Of a stretch of DNA of 6,572 bases, positions 1 to 6,558 are shown piece by piece. The notes beneath the pieces were generated by a model, which did no database searches, was not told the origin of the DNA, and worked only from the letters and a program-made list of their open reading frames with translations. How positions within the stretch are numbered: the first letter of the stretch is position 1; each line of letters begins with the position of its first letter. Source of the stretch: Gammaproteobacteria bacterium. Lineage in GTDB: Bacteria > Pseudomonadota > Gammaproteobacteria > Pseudomonadales > Azotimanducaceae. The stretch covers positions 14,683 to 21,254 of the forward strand of contig PAMR01000018.1 in the NCBI GenBank assembly GCA_002708205.1, in the 5' to 3' direction. The translations under genes and the position numbers were made by a program.

Positions 1-728
1 AGTGCTTCAATATATTCTGCCATTTGCGTCAAAAATTGGTGATACATTTCTGTGCAATCAGCCAGAATCGACGCGGACTCGATGAGTTCCCTTAATTCAC
101 TGGGAACAATATCTCCTCGCCATTTATCAAAGCGCTTTATCATCGTGCCGGTATTCGTAGAGTATCCCGTAAAAACAAATACCATGCCGACTTCATTAGC
201 GAGATAACGCCGTTCTATGTGGTTGTCTTTAAATGCGATCATCCCACCATGATAAGCGGTTGCGATATCTGCGCCACTACCGACCCCTCCTTGGAAAATT
301 TGGTGAGCAGCATGCAAGGTGGATAGCGAGACGTTCTTTGGGCTCGTCGTTAAAGCTCCTGCGAGTGCTACCATCGTCGCTGAACTTGAACCAATCCCGA
401 ATTTGGTCGAACCTCTATAGAATGAGGTGGTGTCGAGCTCTAGTTTGGCCCCTTTGGGTAGTGTTTTTATTGCTCGAGCCCGTTTGAGTGCAACGACCAT
501 TCTAGCTGGGTCAGAGATGTTTAACTCAGTCGTCAGCGCGTCGGTATTCAGGCTTTCGTACTCCGAATAATCCTCAAAACCGCTGCTTAGAAAACTCCAG
601 CCTGTTGATTTTGGGTAGAGCCTAACTTCAGCATAACGGTTCACGGCAGTTACTAGTGCTGTTCCTCCCGCTAGGACAGCGTATTCACCAGCTAAGAAAA
701 TTTTTGCAGGTGCGAGGGCTCTAATCAT
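1..728 (-). CDS. mvaK2: Phosphomevalonate kinase-like GHMP kinase, 3' end cut by the window edge
   Basis: The minus frame from ATG 728 runs open to the left edge, giving 242 codons without the C-terminus. The product is a GHMP-superfamily kinase. Residues 6-19 (APAKIFLAGEYAVL) match the N-terminal substrate/nucleotide motif of phosphomevalonate kinases. Residues 109-121 (KFGIGSSSATMVA) are the glycine/serine-rich ATP phosphate loop. Residues 150-163 (GSGADIATAYHGGM) and 187-194 (TGYSTNTG) also fit that family better than mevalonate kinase. The predicted reaction is ATP plus mevalonate 5-phosphate to mevalonate 5-diphosphate, in the cytoplasm. The start is fixed by an in-frame stop at 732-734, two codons upstream. 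There is no well-placed Shine-Dalgarno (a GGAG lies about 15 bases away), and the gene overlaps the end of mvaD by 8 bases, so translation is probably coupled. It could be mevalonate kinase or another GHMP kinase; the neighbour and motifs favour phosphomevalonate kinase. Confidence 0.85.
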   Translation of the reverse strand, partial: MIRALAPAKIFLAGEYAVLAGGTALVTAVNRYAEVRLYPKSTGWSFLSSGFEDYSEYESLNTDALTTELNISDPARMVVALKRARAIKTLPKGAKLELDTTSFYRGSTKFGIGSSSATMVALAGALTTSPKNVSLSTLHAAHQIFQGGVGSGADIATAYHGGMIAFKDNHIERRYLANEVGMVFVFTGYSTNTGTMIKRFDKWRGDIVPSELRELIESASILADCTEMYHQFLTQMAEYIEA

Positions 729-1668
729 TGGTTACTGTATGAGCTCCGAGTCCTAATCCGCAATTTATAGTTCTTTTGACGCCTTTAACATTTCGCAACA
801 ATGATTCAACCTTTGAAGATCCTTCCGGTAAGCAGATTGCTTTGATTTGTGGTCCCGCATCAATGGAAAAAAAGACATCGAGTCCTTGTGAACGCATTTC
901 ACGGACTGCACGAATGCAATTGACGGTAACTTCGTTCCAATAGATCAACGCGGGGTAGGATGACATCATCACGGCATGCATTTGCAGACAACTCGATTCC
1001 GTGATCATGCCCAGTTGTTGGAAATCTTTGTTTTTAATAGCTGCTTTGCACGTATCAAATTCCTTGGTCGCGTTCGCTATCCAAGCCTTGTAAAACGGTG
1101 ACGTTGACCGAGAACGTTCCATGCCTACACTGGAACTAACTGATTTTCGATCTTCCGTAGTGATCGCTACTACTACAGATAGTGGCCATCTTGATGGAGC
1201 AGAGATTTCACGAGCTTGCCAGTCACCAGATACCTCCTCCAATGTTGCAATACCACTGCACATGGAACGCGCGGCGGAACCCGATCCTCTGCGCGCCCAA
1301 ATCGACCTTTCTGGGAGATCGAGGCCAAGCTCAAAGGTCTCGTTGAGAGCTGTAACGAGTGCAGCAAAACCGGAAGCAGAAGACGCCAATCCACTGCCAG
1401 TCGGAAAATTATTGCTACTTTCTATGTTTAGAGGACCTGTCCCAAACGCCTCATCAAAAAGCCTAAGGAAGTTCGAGATTTTTTTATCCTGAACTAGCTT
1501 GCCATTAAGTCGAATGGTTTCTTTTTTTGCTGCGGATACTCGTGTGACGGTTTCTAGCTCGTCGATAGTTAAAGATATTGACGGAGACGCGGGTTTATTA
1601 TCCGAACCCGGAGCTTTTCCCCAATATTTGACCAATGCGATATTTGGGTGAGCACGCGCTTGCGCCAT
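721..1668 (-). CDS. mvaD: Diphosphomevalonate decarboxylase
   Basis: A 315-residue cytoplasmic enzyme, of usual length for bacterial members. It is predicted to convert mevalonate 5-diphosphate plus ATP to isopentenyl diphosphate, CO2, ADP and phosphate, the last step of the classical mevalonate pathway. The diagnostic N-terminal motif NIALVKYWGK is at residues 9-18. The GHMP phosphate loop PTGSGLASSASG spans 89-100. RRGSGSAARS at 126-135 supplies Ser129, Ser131 and Arg134, equivalent to the substrate-binding Ser/Ser/Arg of staphylococcal enzymes. The catalytic aspartate is Asp270 in FSIDAGP (267-273). Retention of this Asp/Arg pair favours a true decarboxylase over the related 3-kinases of archaeal mevalonate variants. 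The ATG overlaps the amidase stop by one base (TAATG) and has no strong separate ribosome site, suggesting translational coupling. The 3' end overlaps the kinase gene, the preceding pathway step. Confidence 0.95.
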   Translation of the reverse strand: MAQARAHPNIALVKYWGKAPGSDNKPASPSISLTIDELETVTRVSAAKKETIRLNGKLVQDKKISNFLRLFDEAFGTGPLNIESSNNFPTGSGLASSASGFAALVTALNETFELGLDLPERSIWARRGSGSAARSMCSGIATLEEVSGDWQAREISAPSRWPLSVVVAITTEDRKSVSSSVGMERSRSTSPFYKAWIANATKEFDTCKAAIKNKDFQQLGMITESSCLQMHAVMMSSYPALIYWNEVTVNCIRAVREMRSQGLDVFFSIDAGPQIKAICLPEGSSKVESLLRNVKGVKRTINCGLGLGAHTVTND

Positions 1669-3113
1669 TACTCGTAACCAGGTGCTGGTTGAAAGCGAAA
1701 TCCTTCTCTTTCGAGCAACTGGGCTAGCCCAATAGTCACCAAATCCCCGTATTCTGGGCCCGCAATCTGAACACCAATAGGAAGTCCTTCTAAATTTGGC
1801 CCAGTTGGAATGATGGTTGAAGGGAGATAGACCCCGCCCGTGAGTCCGGACCAGAAAACCTGAGTGTAGTAACTCTGAGGTTTGTTGTTGACAATGATTT
1901 GACGCTCATTTCCTGGTCGATGATCGTGTGGAATCGCAGGGGTAGCCATAATAGGGGTAATTATTGCATCGAATTGGGTAAAAAATTCATGCCAGGCCCA
2001 TCGTAAACCTGTGCGACTTTCATTGTTTTTTGACCATTCGCGAAATCTTGAGACGCTGGCTCGCTGTAGCTGTGCACTGTAAGTATTATTGTCGGGCTCA
2101 AGAGCTTCGGCTGACTTCACCATGTCGAAAAATTGTTCGTCCGCTTGTCTGGACGACATAGTTGCTTGTAATAGTTTTTGAAAAGTGAGGTGCCCTTCTT
2201 CAGGATCAAAATCTGGACGAGCGTCAAAATCTATATGTACACCGAGGTCCTTAAGTGCATGTGCAACTTGATCCACTCGTTCGGAAATTTCGTCGTCCAC
2301 TGGAGCTAGTTTGTCGTCACGCCACACAGCTATTTTCAATTCTGCCGGTGTTTTGTTCTGACTAGGTAGTTCTAACTTCAATCCACGACTGTCAATTTCA
2401 TTAGGACCGGCCATCACCTTAACCGCGGTTTCTAAATCGAACGCCGATCTGGCCAAAGGACCGATCACTGATATATCTGAAGGGGCTAGAACTCCTGGCA
2501 TCGCGTGTCCCCGTGGGGGCACGAGACCCCAGGTGGGTTTATGCCCAAAGACGCCACAAAAATGCGCGGGGTTACGTATAGAACCACCTATATCAGAACC
2601 AGTTTCTAAGCCTGTCATGCCAGAGGCGAGAGCTGCTGCACTGCCGCCAGAAGATCCACCAGGAATCCGTTCGAGGTTCCATGGATTGTTTGTAGTACCG
2701 TAAATATCGTTGTAGCTTTGAAAATCTGCAAGCATAAGGGGCACATTGGTCTTCCCGAATATTACCGCCCCGGCGTTCTTTAGCCTTTGAATGGCAAGAG
2801 CGTCAGATGTGGCAATATTATTTTTTAGGTGTGGTGCGCCCCAGGTACTTGGAGTGCCAGCTACTTGATACGATTCTTTCACGGTCATAGGTAGCCCGTG
2901 CAACGGCCCCCAATCGATGCCCTTAGCAATAGCATCATCAGCTTGGTGCGCCCGCTTAAGAGCTTCTTCGCGCATCTGAACGATTATGGCGTTAATTTTT
3001 GGATTGTGTTCGTCGACGCGGTCGAAATAGAGTTTCAATAAATCAACGCTAGAGATCTCGCGCGATTTTATCTTTGCAACAAGGGAACGAGCTGACTCAA
3101 AAGGGAGCGACAT
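1668..3113 (-). CDS. Amidase-signature family hydrolase
   Basis: A 481-residue serine hydrolase of the amidase signature family (the group of GatA, bacterial aryl/acyl amidases and fatty-acid amide hydrolase). The Ser-cisSer-Lys triad is complete: Lys79 in PMTVKES (75-81), the cis-Ser Ser154 in GGSSGGSAAA (152-161) and the nucleophile Ser178 in GSDIGGSIR (172-180). The C-terminal family motif GLPIGVQIAGP lies at 443-453. No signal peptide is seen, so it is probably cytoplasmic. It should hydrolyse an amide, substrate unknown. GatA is unlikely because no gatB or gatC neighbours are present and the C-terminal half resembles stand-alone amidases. It is the first gene of the minus-strand operon, followed with a one-base overlap by mvaD. 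The start is supported by GAGG six bases upstream. The link to the mevalonate genes is positional only. Confidence 0.93.
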   Translation of the reverse strand: MSLPFESARSLVAKIKSREISSVDLLKLYFDRVDEHNPKINAIIVQMREEALKRAHQADDAIAKGIDWGPLHGLPMTVKESYQVAGTPSTWGAPHLKNNIATSDALAIQRLKNAGAVIFGKTNVPLMLADFQSYNDIYGTTNNPWNLERIPGGSSGGSAAALASGMTGLETGSDIGGSIRNPAHFCGVFGHKPTWGLVPPRGHAMPGVLAPSDISVIGPLARSAFDLETAVKVMAGPNEIDSRGLKLELPSQNKTPAELKIAVWRDDKLAPVDDEISERVDQVAHALKDLGVHIDFDARPDFDPEEGHLTFQKLLQATMSSRQADEQFFDMVKSAEALEPDNNTYSAQLQRASVSRFREWSKNNESRTGLRWAWHEFFTQFDAIITPIMATPAIPHDHRPGNERQIIVNNKPQSYYTQVFWSGLTGGVYLPSTIIPTGPNLEGLPIGVQIAGPEYGDLVTIGLAQLLEREGFRFQPAPGYE

Positions 3114-3119
3114 ATTCTT

Positions 3120-3124
3120 CCTCT
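3120..3124 (-). promoter_or_regulatory. Ribosome binding site of the amidase gene
   Basis: Read on the minus strand, AGAGG ends six bases before the ATG at 3113. It is the only good Shine-Dalgarno in the minus-strand operon. The two downstream genes overlap their predecessors and lack well-spaced sites, so ribosome entry for the whole operon may rely largely on this one. Confidence 0.6.
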
Positions 3125-3329
3125 TCTTACTTTTTTATCACTTTGACTGAGCCTATTCATTAGATCAACCCGCGAGGGAAAATGCTCTCTAAACCAGCAA
3201 AATCAGCGCGGGAGATAACTCGATAGCATTAGACGACATAGCGATCATTCGATAAGAGGTTAGGGAAAGGGATCTACGAGTCTGGCTTTGGTTTGAATCC
3301 CGTCCTAATATCCGTTGTAAGTAAGTCAC

Positions 3330-3333
3330 GAGG
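3330..3333 (+). promoter_or_regulatory. Ribosome binding site of the MBL-fold gene
   Basis: GAGG lies eight bases before the ATG at 3342. It supports this start, which also gives a complete signal peptide with a lipobox. Confidence 0.5.
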
Positions 3334-3341
3334 CCATAGAA

Positions 3342-4418
3342 ATGCAACCTGTCAAACTATTCGGTTTGTTACTGATTTTTTCTGTTGGGTGTAGTGCCCC
3401 GAATGAGGGCGGTGCAGATGATCAAGAAGTTGCTTCATCCAGCACTATCGTTACGGAAACACATGTCTTTGAGGAATTGGCGGATGGAGTCTATTTCGCT
3501 ACTAGTACTGGAATTGTCAATATTGCAAGTAATGCTTTAGTTGTAGTTAATGACGAAGACGTTTTAGTGGTCGATTCACATATAACTGCTGATGCAGCAA
3601 GAGAACTCTTAAAATCCATTGCGGTATTGACGCCCAAGCCAGTGAAGTACCTAGTTAATACGCATTTCCATTTTGATCATGCCCATGGGAATCAGGTGTT
3701 TCCGGCCGACGCGACCATAATTGGTCATCGATACACTCGACAGAAGCTCATGGAAGATCCTCTATCGGGTGCGACCTATCAAGTTATTGGGAGTCCTGCC
3801 GCCCAGTCGGTTCTTCTTAGTAGCTTGGGTGAATCGATTGAGGCGTCTGATGATTCGGAAGCTAGAGCCGCTTTGGAGCAACAGAAAGCCGCTTTAGAAA
3901 GACATATTATCGCACTAGAAGAAGTTATCCCGACTCCGCCAACCTTGACATTTGAGGATCGGATGTCTGTTAGAAGTGGGGATCGAGAAATACAACTTCT
4001 TCATTTAGGTCGAGGACATACCGCTGGCGACGTGGTCGTATATTTACCGGCGGAACGCGTGATGTTTACCGGGGATCTGCTGTACCCGGGTGCACCGTAT
4101 TTAGGTGATGGATTCGCAGACGAGTTTCCGGACACTTTAGAACGAGTGAAGGCGTTGGAAGTTGACTACATTGCAGGGGGCCATGGCGCTCTAATGCGAG
4201 ACAAACTCGTTATTGAACGATCTCAGGCATATCTTCGAATGTATTGGAATCAAGTGGAGAAATCGCATGCTACAGGCTTAACTGTTTCTGAAGCAGTGGA
4301 ATCGATGGATTTTTCTGGGTACGAAGATTTTGCGGTTTTTCAACTTGGATCGCAGGACGTGTTGAAGCTCGAAGTGGGTCGAATGTATGAGCGGTTGGAT
4401 GAATTGGCTTCGAACTGA
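3342..4418 (+). CDS. MBL-fold metallohydrolase, predicted lipoprotein
   Basis: A 358-residue zinc hydrolase of the metallo-beta-lactamase superfamily. Residues 1-16 are a short basic then hydrophobic signal ending FSVG before Cys17, which fits a permissive lipobox; Ser at -3 is less usual. The mature protein is probably anchored in the envelope facing the periplasm. An acidic, Ser/Thr-rich linker follows (about 18-40). The zinc motif HFHFDH gives His108, His110, Asp112 and His113; the remaining ligands are His226 (RGHTAGD), bridging Asp245 (FTGDLL) and His281 (AGGHG). Asp245 is glyoxalase II/lactonase-like and differs from the Cys of class B1 beta-lactamases, so a beta-lactam substrate is not indicated. 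Residues about 163-196 are an acidic, Ala/Glu/Leu-rich helix, possibly a short coiled coil, inserted between the two halves. It heads a co-directional set with two other hydrolases, 80 bases before the next. Substrate unknown; an ester, thioester or lactone is plausible. Confidence 0.9.
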   Translation: MQPVKLFGLLLIFSVGCSAPNEGGADDQEVASSSTIVTETHVFEELADGVYFATSTGIVNIASNALVVVNDEDVLVVDSHITADAARELLKSIAVLTPKPVKYLVNTHFHFDHAHGNQVFPADATIIGHRYTRQKLMEDPLSGATYQVIGSPAAQSVLLSSLGESIEASDDSEARAALEQQKAALERHIIALEEVIPTPPTLTFEDRMSVRSGDREIQLLHLGRGHTAGDVVVYLPAERVMFTGDLLYPGAPYLGDGFADEFPDTLERVKALEVDYIAGGHGALMRDKLVIERSQAYLRMYWNQVEKSHATGLTVSEAVESMDFSGYEDFAVFQLGSQDVLKLEVGRMYERLDELASN

Positions 4419-4448
4419 GCGACTCTTTCGATTGATGGGTGAGTCGCT
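4418..4448 (+). repeat. 8-bp inverted repeat on the stop codon of the MBL-fold gene
   Basis: AGCGACTC (4418-4425) is perfectly matched by GAGTCGCT (4441-4448) with a 15-base loop. The left arm begins at the last base of the TGA stop. No T-run follows, so it is not a standard intrinsic terminator. It may stabilise or process the transcript between the MBL-fold and dienelactone hydrolase genes, or act as a weak attenuator. A smaller CTAC/GTAG repeat (4459-4462 and 4467-4470) follows. Confidence 0.4.
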
Positions 4449-4485
4449 GTTACAGGTACTACAGCCGTAGATAAAAATTAACAGC

Positions 4486-4492
4486 AAGGGGA
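4486..4492 (+). promoter_or_regulatory. Ribosome binding site of the dienelactone hydrolase family gene
   Basis: AAGGGGA ends six bases before the ATG at 4499. It is well placed and supports the start that gives the full twin-arginine signal. Confidence 0.55.
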
Positions 4493-4498
4493 TTTACA

Positions 4499-5389
4499 AT
4501 GTGTGATGAGACGACGAATCAAGAAAACCAGTCGGCGTTTGCCAACGGTAGTTTGAGCCGAAGACAGTTTGCTGTAGGAAGTGCTGCTGCTGCGGTCTCT
4601 CTTGTTCTTCCGATTCCAGCGAATGCCATGGATATAGTTGAGACTGAAATAAATGTTTCGACACCAGACGGGGTGGCTGATAGTTACTTTGTACATCCGT
4701 CGTCGGGACGCCATCCGGGAGTTATTATTTGGCCGGATATTTTTGGTCTACGACCGGCTTTTCGATTAATGGGAAAGCGACTGGCACAGTCGGGTTACTC
4801 GGTACTGGTTGTCAATCCGTTCTATCGTCAGGCAAAAGCTCCTGTTATCAAAGAAGGAGCAAGTTTTAGAGATCCAGAGACTCGTAATATATTGTTTCCC
4901 CTTATGCAGTCATTAACTCCAATCACGCAAGCAACTGATGCGAAGGCATTTGTAGAATTTCTGGACGCTAGTGCTGCAGTTGACCTCAATTCCAAAATCG
5001 GAACCATGGGCTACTGTATGGGTGGACCTATAACAATGCGCACTGCGGCAGCGGTTCCGGAACGTATTGGCGCGGGCGCCTCCTTTCACGGTGGCGGTCT
5101 GGTTGGTGAAGGAGTAGATAGTCCTCACTTGTTAGTTCCTAAGATGGAGGCATCTTTTCTTTTCGCTATTGCAGATAATGACGATAAACGTCAGCCTGAC
5201 GCAAAAGATATTTTAAGAAAGTCGTACGAAGCGGCCGGGCTATCAGCAGAAATTGAAGTGTATACCGGTGCAATGCATGGTTGGTGTCCTCCGGATTCCG
5301 AAGTGTATAACGAAACACAGGCCGAACGTGCTTGGTCTCGATTGTTAGTACTCTTTGAGAATTCTTTGAAAAAAACTAAAACAGGGTAA
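4499..5389 (+). CDS. Tat-exported dienelactone hydrolase family protein
   Basis: A 296-residue alpha/beta hydrolase of the dienelactone hydrolase family. The N-terminus carries a twin-arginine signal: SRRQFA at 20-25, an Ala/Val-rich hydrophobic stretch at 25-40, and a likely signal peptidase I site after ANA (41-43). The folded enzyme is therefore predicted to be exported to the periplasm. The nucleophile is Cys173 in GYCMGG (171-176), the family's cysteine elbow. The catalytic His is His260 in AMHGW (258-262), and the acid is probably Asp228 or Asp229 in ADNDDKRQP. Where classical enzymes have a Glu that activates the Cys, this protein has Asp80 in WPDIFGLRP (78-86), as do other members of this exported subgroup. 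It probably hydrolyses an ester or lactone; dienelactone itself is unlikely because no chlorocatechol genes are nearby. It lies 80 bases after the MBL-fold gene and 60 before the amidohydrolase, in the same direction. Confidence 0.92.
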   Translation: MCDETTNQENQSAFANGSLSRRQFAVGSAAAAVSLVLPIPANAMDIVETEINVSTPDGVADSYFVHPSSGRHPGVIIWPDIFGLRPAFRLMGKRLAQSGYSVLVVNPFYRQAKAPVIKEGASFRDPETRNILFPLMQSLTPITQATDAKAFVEFLDASAAVDLNSKIGTMGYCMGGPITMRTAAAVPERIGAGASFHGGGLVGEGVDSPHLLVPKMEASFLFAIADNDDKRQPDAKDILRKSYEAAGLSAEIEVYTGAMHGWCPPDSEVYNETQAERAWSRLLVLFENSLKKTKTG

Positions 5390-5439
5390 ATACTAGAAAT
5401 CTAACTCGTTGTAAGAAAATCATAAGCGAAAGTCCCGCT

Positions 5440-5444
5440 GGAGG
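5440..5444 (+). promoter_or_regulatory. Strong ribosome binding site deciding a GTG start
   Basis: A full GGAGG lies five bases before GTG 5450. It singles out this rare start: the other nearby GTG (5444) is followed at once by TAA. The strong site probably compensates for the weaker start codon. Confidence 0.7.
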
Positions 5445-5449
5445 TGTAA

Positions 5450-6460
5450 GTGCCGTCAACAGAAGAAGAACGAGCGGAGTGGCTCGAAACTGTACGTGAA
5501 GAGATTATTGAACCGGAGCGACGGATTGTTGACCCTCATCATCACATGTGGATAGAGAGTGGTTTGCCTCGGTATTTGTTGGAAGATCTTTGGCGGGACA
5601 CTGGTTCAGGCCACAATATCGAAAAAACTGTTTTTATGGAATGTGGGGCTGAATATCGAAAAGGCGGGCTACCACATGAGGAACCGGTAGGTGAGACAGA
5701 GTTTGTTACACGAGCGGCTCAGGAGAGCAGAAACTCGGGCAATGCAGAGATCGCGGGAATAGTAGCGCATACCGACCTCACCCAGGATTTAGGCATTGTT
5801 CGTTCGGTTTGTGCGATGCACGAAGAAGTCGCAGATGGCTTGTTCCGTGGAATTAGACACGGTGGTGCGCATGATGCAGAAAAAGTCGCGAGGTGGGGGG
5901 ACGCAACGTCCGATCCACGCTTGTATGAGCGAAAAAACTTTCGAGAAGGGGTCAGAGAACTAGGTCGCTTAGGGCTTAGCTACGATACTTGGCATTACCA
6001 TATTCAAAACCAAGCCTATGCCGACTTGGCTAGATCAATACCGGACACGTTGATGGTGTTGGATCATTTTGGTACCCCGCTTGGCGTGGGACCCTATGCC
6101 GATAAAAGGACTGAAATATTTCAAAATTGGAAGCAAGATATCCGCGATATTGCAGCATGCGAGAATGTCGTTGCAAAGATTGGTGGGCTAGCCATGCCGC
6201 CTAATGGCTTTGGATGGCACCGTGATGAAAAACCTCCCAGCTCAGATGAAGTAGTGCGTATGCAGCGAGATTATTACTTGCACACGATCGACTCCTTTGG
6301 TCCTGACCGGTGCATGTTTGAGAGTAATTTTCCGGTCGATAAATTGTCTCTTTCCTACCATGTCTATTGGAACGCGATGAAAAAAATCGCGGCTGAGTTT
6401 TCGGAATCTGAAAAAGATGCCATGTTTTACGGGACAGCCACTCGGGTATACCGTCTCTAG
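5450..6460 (+). CDS. Amidohydrolase family protein (Amidohydro_2, COG3618-like TIM barrel)
   Basis: A 336-residue predicted metal-dependent hydrolase starting at GTG. The first-strand metal motif is DPHHHMW (28-34), with His30 and His32 as the HxH pair. Further conserved points are FRGIRHGG (132-139), WHYHIQ (181-186, His184 a candidate metal or substrate His), LDHFG (204-208, His206) and MFESNFPVDK (289-298). The position that is often the last-strand Asp of amidohydrolases appears to be Asn293, with Asp297 close by. No signal peptide is present, so it is probably cytoplasmic. Characterised relatives include 2-pyrone-4,6-dicarboxylate lactonase and sugar lactonases, so a lactone or cyclic ester is plausible; the substrate is unknown. 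It follows the dienelactone hydrolase family gene by 60 bases with a strong ribosome site and is likely the last gene of this unit, since 112 or more non-coding bases and a new promoter follow. Confidence 0.9.
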   Translation: MPSTEEERAEWLETVREEIIEPERRIVDPHHHMWIESGLPRYLLEDLWRDTGSGHNIEKTVFMECGAEYRKGGLPHEEPVGETEFVTRAAQESRNSGNAEIAGIVAHTDLTQDLGIVRSVCAMHEEVADGLFRGIRHGGAHDAEKVARWGDATSDPRLYERKNFREGVRELGRLGLSYDTWHYHIQNQAYADLARSIPDTLMVLDHFGTPLGVGPYADKRTEIFQNWKQDIRDIAACENVVAKIGGLAMPPNGFGWHRDEKPPSSDEVVRMQRDYYLHTIDSFGPDRCMFESNFPVDKLSLSYHVYWNAMKKIAAEFSESEKDAMFYGTATRVYRL

Positions 6461-6531
6461 AGTTGATAGCAGTTCTTCGACGATTTGGGTCTATTCGTTA
6501 CCTAACCGACAATATAGCGATCGCGGATAAA

Positions 6532-6558
6532 TTGCTCACAATGCATGTTTGATATACT
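6532..6558 (+). promoter_or_regulatory. Predicted sigma-70 promoter with extended -10
   Basis: TTGCTC (6532-6537) and TATACT (6553-6558) form a -35/-10 pair with a short 15-base spacer. TG at 6550-6551, one base before the -10, makes an extended -10 element, which would compensate for the spacing. It points rightward to a gene outside the window. The LexA-type operator starts inside its -10. Confidence 0.6.

Larger units (their letters stand above)
3114..3341. promoter_or_regulatory. Divergent intergenic region between the mevalonate operon and the hydrolase cluster
   Basis: These 228 non-coding bases separate two outward-facing transcription units, so promoters for both should lie here. No strong sigma-70 pair is visible. 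On the minus strand a weak candidate is TTATCG, a 16-base spacer, then TCTAAT. On the plus strand TAATAT at 3306-3311 could be a -10 but lacks a good -35. A 6-bp inverted repeat, CCCGCG (3169-3174) and CGCGGG (3207-3212), has arms 32 bases apart, too far for a convincing hairpin; it could be an operator, but this is weak. No ORF or RNA gene is seen. Confidence 0.45.

Noticed and set aside
233..487. Plus-strand open frame of 84 codons
   Set aside because: It lies inside the phosphomevalonate kinase-like gene on the other strand; the product is Arg/Leu-rich with no family features.
1121..1492. Plus-strand open frame of 123 codons opposite mvaD
   Set aside because: mvaD on the minus strand has all its catalytic motifs across this stretch; the plus frame has no recognisable domain or ribosome site.
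3169..3212. CCCGCG/CGCGGG inverted repeat as a stable hairpin or riboswitch
   Set aside because: The arms are 6 bp and 32 bases apart with no supporting internal pairing; mentioned only as a weak possible operator.
3290..3300. GGTTTGAATCC, resembling a tRNA T-loop or a tRNA-end attachment site
   Set aside because: The flanking bases do not form a T-stem, there is no acceptor or anticodon arm, and no integrase or second copy is present.
3342..4418. Beta-lactamase (antibiotic resistance) call for the MBL-fold protein
   Set aside because: The second-site ligand is Asp245, as in glyoxalase II-like hydrolases, and the protein is longer than typical class B enzymes; nothing supports a beta-lactam substrate.
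6485..6505. Possible terminator hairpin after the amidohydrolase gene (TTGGGT with ACCTAA)
   Set aside because: The stem is only 6 bp including one G-T pair, is not GC-rich, and has no T-tract; too weak to list.
6517..6524. Palindrome GCGATCGC
   Set aside because: A single copy, with no repeats elsewhere in the window; likely chance, and not enough to suggest a cyanobacterial HIP1 element.
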